A DNA stretch of 64,000 nt from Ypsolopha sequella (Eukaryota; Arthropoda; Insecta; Lepidoptera; Ypsolophidae): NCBI GenBank assembly GCA_934047225.1, contig OW204009.1, positions 16,380,898 to 16,444,897 on the forward strand, read 5' to 3'. The notes under the pieces were generated by a model. The model had not been told where the DNA came from, ran no database searches, and worked only from the letters and a program-made list of their open reading frames with translations. The position numbers were made by a program, and so were the translations under genes. Shown piece after piece: positions 25,231-37,730 of this stretch (positions are counted from its first letter, which is position 1; every line of letters starts with the position of its first letter).

Positions 25231-25948
25231 TAGTGGAATACTATTGGGGACACTCTAAACCACGGGACACTCTTTACCGGTCTGGCACTAGTGCCCCCCC
25301 TCCCAAAGATAAATCCTGGATCCGCCCTTATGGCGATATGTAAAAGTTTTAGCGTCCCTGCTACTCCATATGCAAAAAAACCCTCAGTGCGAGAGGGACG
25401 GATTCGTGGAAAAGTGGCAAAAAGTCGATTTTTTATTAATATAAAATGTTGCTATCAAAATTCAGTTTAACCAGGTCCTAGATACCGCTAAAATCCATCT
25501 AATAAAATATAATTGCAGTCCATGTGTCATTCTAAATTGTCAAACCAGGAGAATTGGTGTCGAAAAAGATCTCATTTCAATAAATATTTCTATCGAGCCG
25601 AATTTCTCCAATCGCGTTTCTGTTTTAACAACTCCCTAGAAAAAGAATCCAAAAATAATATACTATTTTATCAAAATAATACATTAAAGTAGATGTTTAA
25701 GTTCTTAAAGTGCCGATTCTTTTTCCTTATATAGCGCCTTAATTTCATCTACTATCTCTTAATGAATATAACCTAATTAAAATATTGATTAATTATTGGG
25801 AAAACACTTCTACATTAATGTAAAGTTCTTAGAATGATATGTCAGTGATAAGCATTGTTTTATTTGTCATTAAACTTCTGGTTAAAATTTATTATTCACA
25901 TCAACAAGACGTTGTTGTTGGCATGAGTAATCTCGGATGTGGGTGTAC

Positions 25949-26107
25949 ACTCGTAGCACAGTGTTTAATCGCGATCGACGCCACTTATTTGAATCACAGG
26001 TGCGAGGAGAGTGACAGGATTTTTTTTGCGATTAAACAGCCTGCCACGCTCCGCGCACGTGATTCAACGAAGTGGCATCGCGCGCGATTAAACACTGTGC
26101 TACGAGG
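25949..26107. mobile_element. Short palindromic element
   Basis: CGTAGCACAGTGTTTAATCG ... GCCACTT is mirrored by AAGTGGC ... CGATTAAACACTGTGCTACG. The open frame over it is incidental. Confidence 0.65.
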
Positions 26108-26609
26108 CATGATATGATAAACAACAAAAAAAAGGTTTGGAAAAAAGGCGCGAAGATGTGTGATGGCGTCGTTTTTTTCTTTTATTGAAAAATTATTGCA
26201 TTTTGGGTGTTTTGATCAACAATATTGTGAATTAAAATTGCCGTAACCAGTGTAGTGTATTGTTCAATGAAACGAAAGTGCAGGCCGTGCCTTTTCATGT
26301 GTTTTTTTTAACCCAACATTTTGTTCGTGTTATGGGTCTATCACTGTAGCACGAACTGACAGGACAGCGACTACGACAGGACAGTTCCTCCAGATGATCC
26401 AAAAGAGAGGATATACAAACACAGAGAAGAAAAGAAACTAAAATAAGACCAGGCAGTATGGGCATAAGCCTTTAGCCTTTTCCATAAAGGAAAGAAAAGG
26501 TCAAAAAAAAAAGTTTCGTTGTACCCTCAGAATATATTATTGTACCACCATCTTCATGAAGTCAGGGTTTCTAAAACCCTGTCTGTGCCCTTGTCATTAA
26601 TTTCATATG

Positions 26610-27256
26610 CAGTGTGTCCCTCGTACAAGTGCACATCCAAAAAGGAGTGAAACTAGACCTTATTTTATCGACAAAAAATTTTTTTTTTAGAAAATCTTTC
26701 TTTTATAAATTTACGTTTTAAATTTTTTTCTGCCTACCATGGAGACTATGTATAAAATATGTCATTTTGATCTATCGCGAGTAATGCAATGAAATAAAAC
26801 TGTTATAATCCTTAAGAATAGACATTGTATATCAAATCAAAAACAAAACATAATCAACTACCATTACCAACAACATTGGTATAGATAGAATGTCGTTGAC
26901 CATTACCATAAAAATAATATCCTAAAAGATTATTTCTTTAATTTTTCCGTCTTTTTTTTTCAGTAATAGTCAATTTGTTCAAAATAATGTCCCCGTTTCA
27001 CTTTACTTTTATTCCTATTTATCATTGCCTATTCCATTATCTTTCTAACAAAAAAAATACAACGTTCTATCATAAATACAATATTTTCTACGAGCGGTTA
27101 ACCAAAGGCACTGCGTTCGCGTCCCATACAAAGATACCCAGGTGGAGTATTTTTTCAAGATTAAAAAAAAAATAAAAAAAGTTTTTTTCTTTATTTTTGT
27201 CGATATATTTAAGTTTCACCCACTTTCGGATGTGCACTTGTACGAGGGACACACTG
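26610..27256. mobile_element. TIR element, ~647 bp
   Basis: CAGTGTGTCCCTCGTACAAG and TGCACATCC at the left are mirrored by GGATGTGCACTTGTACGAGG and GACACACTG at the right. AT-rich interior without a transposase frame. Confidence 0.72.
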
Positions 27257-27485
27257 TATTTGTGTTCACGGGATCATACTGAGCCATAGACTGATAAAGG
27301 GCTCTTTGGCGTATAAGACTTTCTTGTCCACAAGAATAACTTTAGAGATACACCTAATTAATTTAATTGTAATTAATTACACTGTAATTAATTATAAGTT
27401 GTTAGTTTGTAGTTAATTTTAAGTATTTAATGTGACATATAATGAATATTATGAAATAAATGAATATGAATATCAATATGAAATT
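27255..27485 (+). mobile_element. 3' end of a GAATAT-tailed LINE
   Basis: The 3' UTR (AATTAATTACACTGTAATTA and neighbours, then AATGTGACATATAATGAATA) matches the complement of 43985-44110; ends in ATGAATATGAATAT. Coding part absent. Confidence 0.6.
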
Positions 27486-27924
27486 CTAAACGTCAAATGT
27501 TGTCGAGTTTTTCGCCATGGCTCAGACATGGCTCAGCGCAAAGAGCGGCCAAATTCAAAATTTTATAAAAATGTTAAAGAAAAATATAGACGAATACTGC
27601 AGAATTTTAAGCATTCTATCAATATCGATCAAATCTTCGCCACTGTTCAGCAAAGTTCGTATTTCCTTAATAAGGTCACGTGGTACATCCAATCACTCGG
27701 CTATAGATTTGTATGCGCATTATTCCTTTGGGCGCACTGTACGTATTTTTCCATCTACAGCTGCAAAACATTGCATAAATAGGGCATTGAATTGCAAATT
27801 GTAATTTTTTCTGTTAGTACAGTGCAAATTCTACATAAATATCGCATTTTAGAGATTTTCTTACGTACGAAAAGATTTGTTAGGTTAGGTCACTCTTACT
27901 TTATAATTCTCTCGATAAATTACT

Positions 27925-28071
27925 GGTTCAATCGAATAATTCGACACTTTCTGCCAAACCGTGTAGTTAGTGGGTGGAATATAGTCTACCAGAAGCTGTA
28001 ATCAGTGCATCCACAGTGAACTCATTCAAAAATAAACTTGACAATTTCATGAAAACTAAAGTGCAGTGATA
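27925..28071 (+). mobile_element. Degraded LINE reverse-transcriptase C-terminal tail
   Basis: NRVVSGWN in one frame continues in another as PEAVISASTVNSFKNKLDNF, MKTKVQ and stop: the arthropod CR1/Jockey-group ending, broken by a frameshift. Confidence 0.55.
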
Positions 28072-28123
28072 TACACAAAATCAGCTTTTAGGTGCCTGTG
28101 TATCAAAAATAATAACGATATTT

Positions 28124-29235
28124 CTTGAATTAAAACACTTGTACTTGTAGTTTCACTTTATTTGTGTTAACTCCCAACCGGTTTCGGATTTTACTTGAAA
28201 ATGTTCAAGGGAAGATCTTAATTAATAGTATATTTCATTACGAGTGCGGAAAGCCTGTCATTGCAAAGAGTTCCGACAAATGTCTACCCGAGCCGAGGCG
28301 CAGCCGAAGGTGAGGGTTGACAGTCGGAACAAGTTGCAATGACGGTTCCGCACGTGTACTGAACAACTATTTTTAATACAGTTGCGAAAAATAGAAGCAA
28401 TTTAATAAAATAACAAAAACACAATAAACTCAACTAACTAATACTCCACGCAATAAATTCGTCGTATGTAGATATGTAGCGACTTTTTGACTTCTCCGAA
28501 GCATTTTGTGCAATTATACTGAGTTCCGGTGGTGTCAATTCAAATAAAATATCGTCGAAATTACTCATTTTGTGCAACAAACAACTAAACCCGCAAAGAA
28601 ATTTTTTGGAAAATGGCGCCAACCGTAAAAGAATATAAGCAGAGATTTTTTTTTGTTTTCTTCACCCATTCTGGCTAGGCAAAGAGAACTATGCCCATAC
28701 AGCCAAGTATTCAGTAGATTTTTTTTATTGATATGAAATGAAAATGAAATTTAATGAGATGAAATGAAATGAAACCTAACCTAACTCATTGAATCAAATC
28801 ATTAAATCTGATATTGAAACAAAATAGTAGCTTCCTTTTAGAAATATTTGCATGAATCATAAAAACTTCTTTGATTTTTTTTTTGTAAAAACTTCGTGGT
28901 TGGTTTTTTTCTTTTTAATAGACAATATTTTGACAGTTGGGAAAGAGAACGCACGAGTTCGGAAAAGGTAAAGAAAAAGCTCGAGTATGTAATAGCCCAC
29001 ATCCCGAACGCTATACGTCCCTGCAATACGCCACTTTTTGAGCAACTGTATTAAAAAATATTTTACATGACTCCAGGCACTAGCTCTGATTGTTTTACGT
29101 TGCTCAGAGCTAGTGCCTGGCGTCATGTAAAATATTTTAATTAAGATCTTCCCTTGAAAATGGAGTAAAATCCGAAACCGGTTGGGAGTTAACATAAATA
29201 AAGTGAAACTACAAGTACAAGTGTTTTAATTCAAG
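28124..29235. mobile_element. TIR element, ~1.1 kb, with nested palindromes
   Basis: Ends CTTGAATTAAAACACTTGTA ... CCCAACCGGTTTCGGATTTT are mirrored at 29140-29235. Inside are a hairpin at 28240-28355 (GTGCGGAA/TTCCGCAC) and arms at about 28364 and 29060 (CTATTTTTAATACAGTTGC). Confidence 0.7.
29056..29138. ncRNA. Near-perfect ~35-bp hairpin, pre-miRNA-like
   Basis: AAATATTTTACATGAC, CCAGGCACTAGCTCTGA, a 14-nt loop, then TCAGAGCTAGTGCCTGG and GTCATGTAAAATATTT. Size and near-perfect pairing suit a small-RNA precursor, but its position inside a TIR element points to a transposon-derived hairpin. Confidence 0.3.
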
Positions 29236-29239
29236 ATGT

Positions 29240-30300
29240 GTTTCAAGTTTCACCAAGTGCCGGCAATCGCAAGTATAATTTTTTTTAATAATAATATTAA
29301 TAATATTCCCAAATGATCCCAAGCTTCAAATAATTTGGCCCACAGGATTGAATCTTTCTGTCTGTGTCCTTCATATTAAGGCGGTAGACTACGAAATAAG
29401 AAATCCCAAAACTATGAAAGGCACAATAAAAGAGCGATACGAAGATATGACAAAATCCTAACGTAGGTACTACGCATAATAATTCTCCGTAGGTACATTA
29501 TTTCCTTTATCCTCAATATTATCGATATCGATCGTTTATTTTTAACATATTCAGGGTGTCCACTATTACACACACATAAGCACATAAGCAAAATGTGACA
29601 CGATGTTCACTTGGTTTTATAAATCTATGAGTTTCTAAATTTACTGAATGCATCGATACCAAATACACCCACATCCGAGATGAGTTGAACGGAAATTTCT
29701 GATATCTCATTTTGCCAACCTATTAATACGTTCTATGTATTTAACTATGATTCTAATACATACTCGCTGCGCCGAGCGTAGAACGATTAGACACCTCGCT
29801 TGTTCTCTCGTGGTCGATTTTTATCGTGGTCCAATTGATTGAATTTAATAGAAAAAATCATATTTAATTTACCAGACAAAATTAAAAAAATGTGAAACGG
29901 CCCAATTGTGTTTTATAACGTTTGTGATTGTCTTTAATTGCGGTTGAGACAAAATTCAACAGTTAAGTTATTTTCAGTGGTGAAATGACCAAAACCCTAA
30001 TACCTTTTTTAGATTTTAGGGCTACTTTAGATAAATTTGTTTCTTATACCATAAGTTATTTTTAATATTCGCTGCGGCGGAAGTGTAGATACATTCGCTG
30101 TCATAATAAATATATATTTTATTTATTTATCATTGAAATAATATTCAATAAATCAATTTAACAGTGACTGTCGTTTTAAATTATTTTGCTCGGCACCCTC
30201 TTAAACATAATTCGTTCGGTAGAAAGTGAACAAATTAACTTTGTTTTTCCTGTTAAGATGTTAAAAGTGAAAAATATGTTGGTCTGTGGCGTAAAATGCG
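29240..30300. other. Intergenic, nothing recognised
   Basis: AT-rich; the short frames have no splice context or family motif. Confidence 0.4.
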
Positions 30301-30305
30301 GATTT

Positions 30306-30777
30306 AAAAAAACCGGCCAAGTGCAAGTCGGCCTCGTGCACGAAGGGTTCCGTACCATTATCTATAATAATACAGATCGCGCCAAACTTCTAGTCCGCTC
30401 GGAAGTTGCTCTTCCCAAGAACGGCCCATACATTTTGTTCCTGCTGATGCGAATCAAAACGGAACCGTGGATTGAAAAATGGTATTTTCACACCCCCAAT
30501 ATTTTTAAATTACCTATCCAACGACACCCCACACAAGGGTATAGACGAGAAAAAAAAATCATCCCCACTTTACGTGTAGGGGAGGTACCCTAAAAAAATC
30601 TTTTTCAAAATTTTACTGTACCACTTTATCGACGTAATAAATATGTATACCCATGCCAAATTACAGCTTCCTAGTACTAATAGTCTCTAAGCTAAGCCGC
30701 GGACAGACAGACAGACAGACAGACGGACATGGCGAAACTATAAGGGTTCCTTGTTGTTATCTACGGAACCCTAAAAA
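30306..30777 (+). mobile_element. Lepidopteran GGCCAAGTGC-type repeat, full-length copy
   Basis: Runs from AAAACCGGCCAAGTGCAAGT and GAAGGGTTCCGTACCATT to CTACGGAACCCTAAAAAGG, with an inner GACAGACAGACAGACAGAC run. It is non-coding; short frames across it are not genes. Confidence 0.75.
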
Positions 30778-30999
30778 GGAAAAGTTGTTATTTTATTTAA
30801 CCAATTTTTTTTTCATTTCTTTCCATAAATCATATTTATTTCTGGCTAATGGTCCAAAAATAACCCTGTATAGACGCTGTATTTCTGACGCGTGCTATCC
30901 AAACCACACTTAAGGCCCTTAACATAGTAAAACCAGAAAAGTAGTTTATCTTCAACCAAAGGTACATCGCGCGGCTAATATGTGTGCGTGCTAGTACGC

Positions 31000-32900
31000 A
31001 CGAACTACAGTACGCACACAACAGCAATATCTCGGTATGCAAGGCCGGTGCTAGTCGGGGTTACGCCGCGGTCGCGCTCAGTCAAGTCTTTCGAACAAGC
31101 GCGCCAGCGCGGCACCGATCACTTCAAATAAGTCGACAGCACGCTGTCGTACATATTGTTCTGTCTTCGGATGCCTCAATAATAATTCCTCAAATCCAGA
31201 ATTATCGTTCTTCTCAATACCAACTCAACAAGAAAGGTGAGTACACAATTTATGGTACATATAAATAATAATGAGAGATGTAAACCGTACTTTTTTTGTT
31301 CACATTTAACATAGGTACCTATGATCATAACTGTGCTATGATTGTCAGTTAGTCAAAGTGTTTTTAAATGTAGAGCTGATATGGTTGAAATCGCAAAGAT
31401 TTTTTAATTATAGACTAGGAGCCAATGTTCGATTAGATACTTAAATTTTATTATGTACTTAAATGAATTGAACTGATTAATTTAGTCAACAATCACAAAG
31501 ATTTTTAAGCAAAAGCGTTGCCAGGGGGGCAAGATGACATGAATTGTAGGTAAAATAAACAAATGTAAAGTTTTTAATTGTTCATTACAAGAAAAAAAAT
31601 AATTGTCTTATAAACATAATGTTCTTGGGTTTCTCGCGAATTTTTCGGTTACTTTATTATAAAAATCTCAAAGTTTTTCAAATCTCTAGGGGGGGACAGC
31701 TGCCCTCTTCCCCCTTTTGACGATGCCCATGTTTTTAAGGTAAATTCAGGAGCTTATCTTTAATTTTATAATTGATTATTTTCAAGTTTTCTTACTTTAT
31801 TTAATATAAGCAAGTAAGATTTCTTTATGAGTTATAAGGTCTATACGTTTATTATGTATGATATGAATATGTATGTATGTTTGAATGTTTCACTACGTCG
31901 TCGATTGATAGCTCATTTGTCATAATCGGCTTCAAAATGTCAGTTGATTTGTCATAATTTTTATTTTGTTGTTTTCAGGCGCTTACAATGGCTACAATTA
32001 ACATCACGTGAGGATTTGACAGATAATGTTTCAAAATATCGTGCTTCATATTATAAATTGTAAGCATTTTAAATTAAAGAAGTCTTATTTAAATAAATGT
32101 GCTTTTTATTAATGTCTACCTCATATAAAGTTAAAATACGGTACTGAGCTCCCGGTCTACATAAAGGTCAATTCGGGTCTCCACGGCGCGGCGCAGCGGC
32201 GCGGCGGCGTCTTTGTAGATCAAACGTGCCACCAAAGGGGGCCGCCTTGAGAACAGTTCCGCACCACAAACTTATCTATTTCGGCGACTCGCGGCAACGA
32301 AGACTGTTACTAATGAATATAGAAGTCATTTTAGTTTGGCCTACGGCAACAGATAAGTTGGTAACACGTTCATTTAACGTATCGCTATTCGTACCGGCTG
32401 TCGCTGCTGCTGCCATGGAGTTGAAGGCCCAATGTAAATTAATTTAATATTTACAAACATAATACATACCTTCGTAGTATATGTATAATATATGTATTTA
32501 AATATTGATTTGTATTAGCTAGGTACGAAAATAAAAGAAGGAACAACCCTGACACAGTAGGTATTGAAGTCTCGTACGGGGCGTGAGTTAATCTACTGTT
32601 CTGGTTTTACTATGCCCTTAATATCGCCAAATGGGTACTTTCTAAAGTCTACTCCTCTTTTATGGCCAAACCAAAAATATTGAAAAAATGTATTATGGAT
32701 TATCAACTCTAGGACAACATATGCAACATTTTTTTTTTCGTACCACCAAAATATCTATATGAAAAATTGTTTTAACTGAATGGTGTTTTTTTGGCTTGAA
32801 TTCCCTACTGCTCCTAAGCGGCTTAGGCGATTTAATTCATTTATGCTTTGATAAATAAATAAACTTGATAGCTATAAATATAACATAGAATTATTCAATC
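31000..32900. other. Intergenic with two GC-rich patches
   Basis: 31040-31150 and 32180-32260 are GC-rich (GCGCGGCGCAGCGGCGCGGC), but no coding exon could be supported. The remainder is AT-rich and without structure I can name. Confidence 0.35.
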
Positions 32901-32904
32901 GAAC

Positions 32905-33110
32905 AATCACGTCCATGTGAAAAGTATTATTTTCTCCTATTTTGCCCTATCAAGGACGCAGCGAGCGTCGTAACAGCCACCACGCATTGTGCACTGATAT
33001 GAACGTTATTTCAATGTCATTTCCGTTGATATTCGTACAGACAAACATCGAGCTGCTAATTTGGCGACGGTAATCACCTTAATAGAAATACGCTAATCGA
33101 GCTGCTGACC
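32905..33110 (+). mobile_element. Helitron-related internal fragment
   Basis: TATTATTTTCTCCTATTTTG, CGTAACAGCCA and ATTTCCGTTGATATTCGTAC match the complement of the 11199 element. Neither end is present. Confidence 0.55.
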
Positions 33111-33540
33111 TGCGGGCCTATTATGTATCTCTAGTTGCCTTCTGTACTGGGTGCCTATCATCAAAAACATAGATATACTATCGAATTCCGATTTCCCAAG
33201 GATATGTTCGCACTTGAAGTGGCGACACAGTTCGTTAATAGTTCAATACCCACTAAAGGCAATTTTGAAATTTCAGTTTTTATATGTTTTTGATGATAGG
33301 CACCTAGTACAGTTGGCAACTAAAGATACAGAACAGGGGGGCTGGACTGTAATAAAGCGTGTTCCACTTTTTTAATATTTTTTAAATTATAATCCTATAT
33401 TTGCTACTAGACTACATAATGAATACCTCCAAAAGTCAAATTAGATGCCTTTTGAAAAGTTACAGTTCATTGCATTCCATTATTGGGGTAATAAAATTTT
33501 ATTATACCAATCTAAAAGATATTAAGCACATATCGAGAGT

Positions 33541-34190
33541 TTAATATCAGAGGGAAAGTCTTGGCCCCAATCGGCTCAAACGTGTAAAAACCTTTGCGTC
33601 ATTTGGAGCTTTCAGCAGGTTCAGCGGCGATTCCAGCGGCCCTACTGGATTAGGAGACACGGAAGGGCATGTGATACTTAGCCTTCGTTTATTTAAGACT
33701 GTACCTGAGCCTAGAGCACGACCAACTCCAGGCTGTCTAGGATTCGTTTGAAGAAATTCGGACTCTCCTTGTATTGAAAAAAATATATTTGGTTCATTAA
33801 TCTTTTCTCTAGGGATCTTACGTATAAACAATTTACTAAGATTTATACTTTTGTCAAAAAATAATATTTTGCACCCTCTTTTTTTTTGGTTTTCAAACGT
33901 TCGCTTCAAGAACGCGGTTAAGAGATCAACTTGATTTTTTTTCATAAAATAGGTAATAGAAATATGAAGGTATATCACCTAAATTCAATATTTTTTCCCT
34001 ACAAAACATTTCAGTATTAGCTAAAAACACACCAATTTGTTGTTTTGCTGCGTGATCACTAGTATTACGCGTCCAAGAACAAGAGGCCAAAGAGCCAACA
34101 TATAATCGCCTTTATGAAAAGCAAATAGAGTCTCTGCCTTATTGTGCTGGACGGGTAATAAAAAAAGTTGCTAGGGTATGCCATCCACTT
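33541..34190. mobile_element. Interspersed repeat, copy A (uninterrupted)
   Basis: Aligned blocks with 43660-44690: GGATTCGTTTGAAGAAATTC, GACTCTCCTTGTATTGAAAA, AACGCGGTTAAGAGATCAAC, TTTCAGTATTAGCTAAAAAC. Runs straight into a Helitron fragment. Confidence 0.65.
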
Positions 34191-34675
34191 AAGGCGAATG
34201 GATACGCCAACTGCAATTAGGACCTGTCTTTGAAGGCCTACTCCTCCCACACGGGTGGTCCAAAAACTTTCACAAAAATATATGATAGGCATTATAGAGT
34301 CAAAAATAAATTTTAAGTTTCATAAACTATTTTTCTATTGTAAGTTTTGACAAAAAAAATCGAAAGTCATCGAAAGTTTCACATGATTAACACAAGAATT
34401 TTCTTACTCCTTCCAAACGCCTAAAGCGATTTTAATCATTATTTCACCAAATTATAGGAAATTTTTAGATCTAAAAAATTCAAGTTTAAATTTTTTTTCA
34501 TTCATTGCGTTCATGTGAAAAGTATTATTTTCTCCTATTTTGCGCTAGCCGGAGACGCAGTGGTTGTCGTAACAGCCACTTTTCAAGGCACGCTGAAATG
34601 AACATTATTTCAATGTCGTTTCCGTTGATATTTGTACCGACACACATCTAGTTGCTTATTTAGCGTGGTCATACG
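34190..34675 (+). mobile_element. Helitron fragment whose 3' end is replaced by a minisatellite
   Basis: Matches the complement of 11240-11730 along its length, to GCGTGGTCATACG. In the 11199 copy the next bases lead to the hairpin and CTAG; here a 42-bp tandem array begins instead. Confidence 0.68.
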
Positions 34676-36650
34676 TCTTAAGACTATCTTCTATCGTCGT
34701 ATCATCTTCCATCGTTTATTTAAGACTAGCTCCTATTATGTAGCATCTTCCATCGTTTATTTAAGACTAGCTCCTATCGTCGTAGCATCTTCCATCGTTT
34801 ATTTAAGACTAGCTCCTATCGTCGTAGCATCTTCCATCGTTTATTTAAGACTAGCTCCTATCGTCGTAGCATCTTCCATCGTTTATTTAAGACTAGCTCC
34901 TATCGTCGTAGCATCTTCCATCGTTTATTTAAGACTAGCTCCTATCGTCGTAGCATATTCCATCGTTTATTTAAGACTAGCTCCTATTATGTAGCATCTT
35001 CCATCGTTTATTTAAGACTAGCTCCTATCGTCGTAGCATCTTCCATCGTTTATTTAAGACTAGCTCCTATCGTCGTAGCATCTTCCATCGTTTATTTAAG
35101 ACTAGCTCCTATCGTCGTAGCATCTTCCATCGTTTATTTAAGACTAGCTCCTATGGTCGTAGCATCTTCCATCGTTTATTTAAGACTAGCTCCTATCGTC
35201 GTAGCATCTTCCATCGTTTATTTAAGACTAGCTCCTATCGTCGTAGCATCTTCCATCGTTTATTTAAGACTAGCTCCTATCGTCGTAGCATCTTCCATCG
35301 TTTATTTAAGACTAGCTCCTATCGTCGTAGCATCTTCCATCGTTTATTTAAGACTAGCTCCTATCGTCGTAGCATCTTCCATCGTTTATTTAAGACTAGC
35401 TCCTATCGTCGTAGCATCTTCCATCGTTTATTTAAGACTAGCTCCTATCGTCGTAGCATCTTCCATCGTTTATTTAAGACTAGCTCCTATCGTCGTAGCA
35501 TCTTCCATCGTTTATTTAAGACTAGCTCCTATCGTCGTAGCATCTTCCATCGTTTATTTAAGACTAGCTCCTATTGTCGTAGCATCTTCCATCGTTTATT
35601 TAAGACTAGCTCCTATCGTCGTAGCATCTTCCATCGTTTATTTAAGACTAGCTCCTATCATCGTAGCATCTTCTATCGTTTATTTAAGACTACCTCCTAT
35701 CGTCGTAGCATCTTCCATCGTTTATTTAAGACTAGCTCCTATCGTCGTAGCATCTTCCATCGTTTATTTAAGACTAGCTCCTATCATCGTAGCATCTTCT
35801 ATCGTTTAGTTAAGACTAGCTCCTATCGTCGTATCATCTTCCATCGTTTATTTAAGACTAGCTCCTATCGTCGTAGCATCTTCTATCGTTTATTTAAGAC
35901 TACCTCCTATCGTCGTATCATCTTCCATCGTTTATTTAAGACTACCTCCTATCGTCGTATCATCTTCCATCGTTTATTTAAGACTACCTCCTATCGTCGT
36001 ATCATCTTCCATCGTTTATTTAAGACTACCTCCTATCGTCGTATCATCTTCCATCGTTTATTTAAGACTACCTCCTATCGTCGTATCATCTTCCATCGTT
36101 TATTTAAGACTACCTCCTATCGTCATATCATCTTCCATCGTTTATTTAAGACTACCTCCTATCGTCGTATCATCTTCCATCGTTTATTTAAGACTACCTC
36201 CTATCGTCGTATCATCTTCCATCGTTTATTTAAGACTACCTCCTATCGTCGTATCATCTTCCATCGTTTATTTAAGACTACCTCCTATCGTCGTATCATC
36301 TTCCATCGTTTATTTAAGACTACCTCCTATCGTCGTATCATCTTCCATCGTTTATTTAAGACTACCTCCTATCGTCGTATCATCTTCCATCGTTTATTTA
36401 AGACTACCTCCTATCGTCGTAGCATCTTTCATCGTTTATTTAAGACTACCTTCTATCGTCGTATCATCTTCCATCGTTTATTTAAGACTACCTTCTATCG
36501 TCGTATCATCTTCCATCGTTTATTTAAGACTACCTCCTATCGTCGTATCATCTTCCATCGTTTATTTAAGACTACCTCCTATCGTCGTATCATCTTCCAT
36601 CGTTTATTTAAGACTAGCTCCTATCATCGTAGCATCTTTTATCGTTTTCT
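34676..36650 (+). repeat. 42-bp minisatellite, about 47 units
   Basis: Unit: CATCTTCCATCGTTTATTTA, AGACTAGCTCC, TATCGTCGTAG. Because 42 is a multiple of 3, a frame of VASSIVYLRLAPIV repeats stays open over hundreds of codons; I regard this as non-coding. From about 35890 a second subtype (GTATCATC, ACTACCTCC) takes over. A 41-bp unit with CCTATTATGTAGC recurs at 34733 and 34984, six units apart, marking a block duplication. Confidence 0.95.
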
Positions 36651-37224
36651 GTCCAGAGCCAAATACTTTAGTTCTTGTAATGGCGACTCCTGTTTTAAGA
36701 TGGTCACTATACTTGCATTTAAGGCTAATACAATTTTAAATGTTATGTATGTTTTTTATTTGTGTATTTCATGAAATATAGAAATTATACAAAATTTCAG
36801 ATATATGCATTTTGACTATACACATAATTTGAGGCGCTGAGCGCAAAAATAGTGTAACCCACATTCAAATTTTCGAGATTTTTCATGATAAATTGATGTA
36901 AAGAACCTCAGAGAGCTTTTGGGCTACACTACTATTGCGCTCAGTGCCTTGAGGTACTGAGTGCTAAAGTGGTGTAAGTCACTTTTATCTTTTTGAGATT
37001 CTTTTGTAAAAATGTATATCAAGAACCCCAAAAGCATAAATGTGGGTTACACCACTATTGCGCTCAGCACCTCATTTTAGAAAACATGTTTGGATAAGTT
37101 TTCTTTTATAGAAATAATTATTGAAATGAGGTTCTCAACACACTTGTCCTCGTTCGTTGAGTCAAGTACAGAACTTTGACATATTTTATTAGATGGATTA
37201 TATTATACAAGGTGATTTTTGATC

Positions 37225-37370
37225 ATCGGCCAAATTCATACTGGAGGCTTGGTAAGTGATCAGCATCATGAATCGATAACAATTTTTGTGAAATTTCATT
37301 TTATGAATTTTACAAAAGTCGTTATTGGTTCATGATGCTGATCAGTTACTAAGGCTCAAGTATAAATTAA
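37225..37370. mobile_element. Palindromic MITE upstream of the protease gene
   Basis: GATCAGCATCATGAATCGAT mirrors GGTTCATGATGCTGATCA; the flanking CCAAATTCATACTGGAGGCT pairs loosely with AGTTACTAAGGCTCAAGTAT. Ends about 290 bp before the protease ATG. Confidence 0.6.
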
Positions 37371-37657
37371 GACGACGTTCACAACTTCACCTTGTTTATA
37401 TTATTATTTCATATTATCATATTAGGTATATTATTATATCTAGATTTTGCAGATTGGAAATTATGTTAGCTATTTTAGTTTCTGTTTTATATAAAAATAA
37501 AAAACATACGTTTTTTCTCTTTCGCCCTGAATCCGCCCCTCTCGCACTTCGCGTTTTTTCCCTTAGAGTGACAGTAACAAAAATATAATTCGCATACCCT
37601 CTTAAATGTTAAGGTGACTGAGTATCTTCTTATTTCCAGTGAGCCAATGATGCAAAG

Positions 37658-37730
37658 ATGTCGTCAACGCGACTCGCCTCAACTCTGTTACTCCTCTTAA
37701 TAACAATGGGCGTGAAGACACAGTTCTTTG
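37658..37730 (+). CDS. Protease exon 1: signal peptide
   Basis: ATG at 37658 begins a short basic stretch, then a Leu-rich core ([11 protein letters not shown]) and KTQFF, a typical secretion signal. The exon ends in phase 1 at a GTAAGA donor. A CAG at 37637-37639 could be an acceptor for an upstream 5' UTR exon, so transcription may start further left; no promoter was recognised. Confidence 0.8.

Noticed and set aside
34676..36650. CRISPR array
   Set aside because: The units are contiguous 42-bp repeats without unique spacers, and the DNA is animal.
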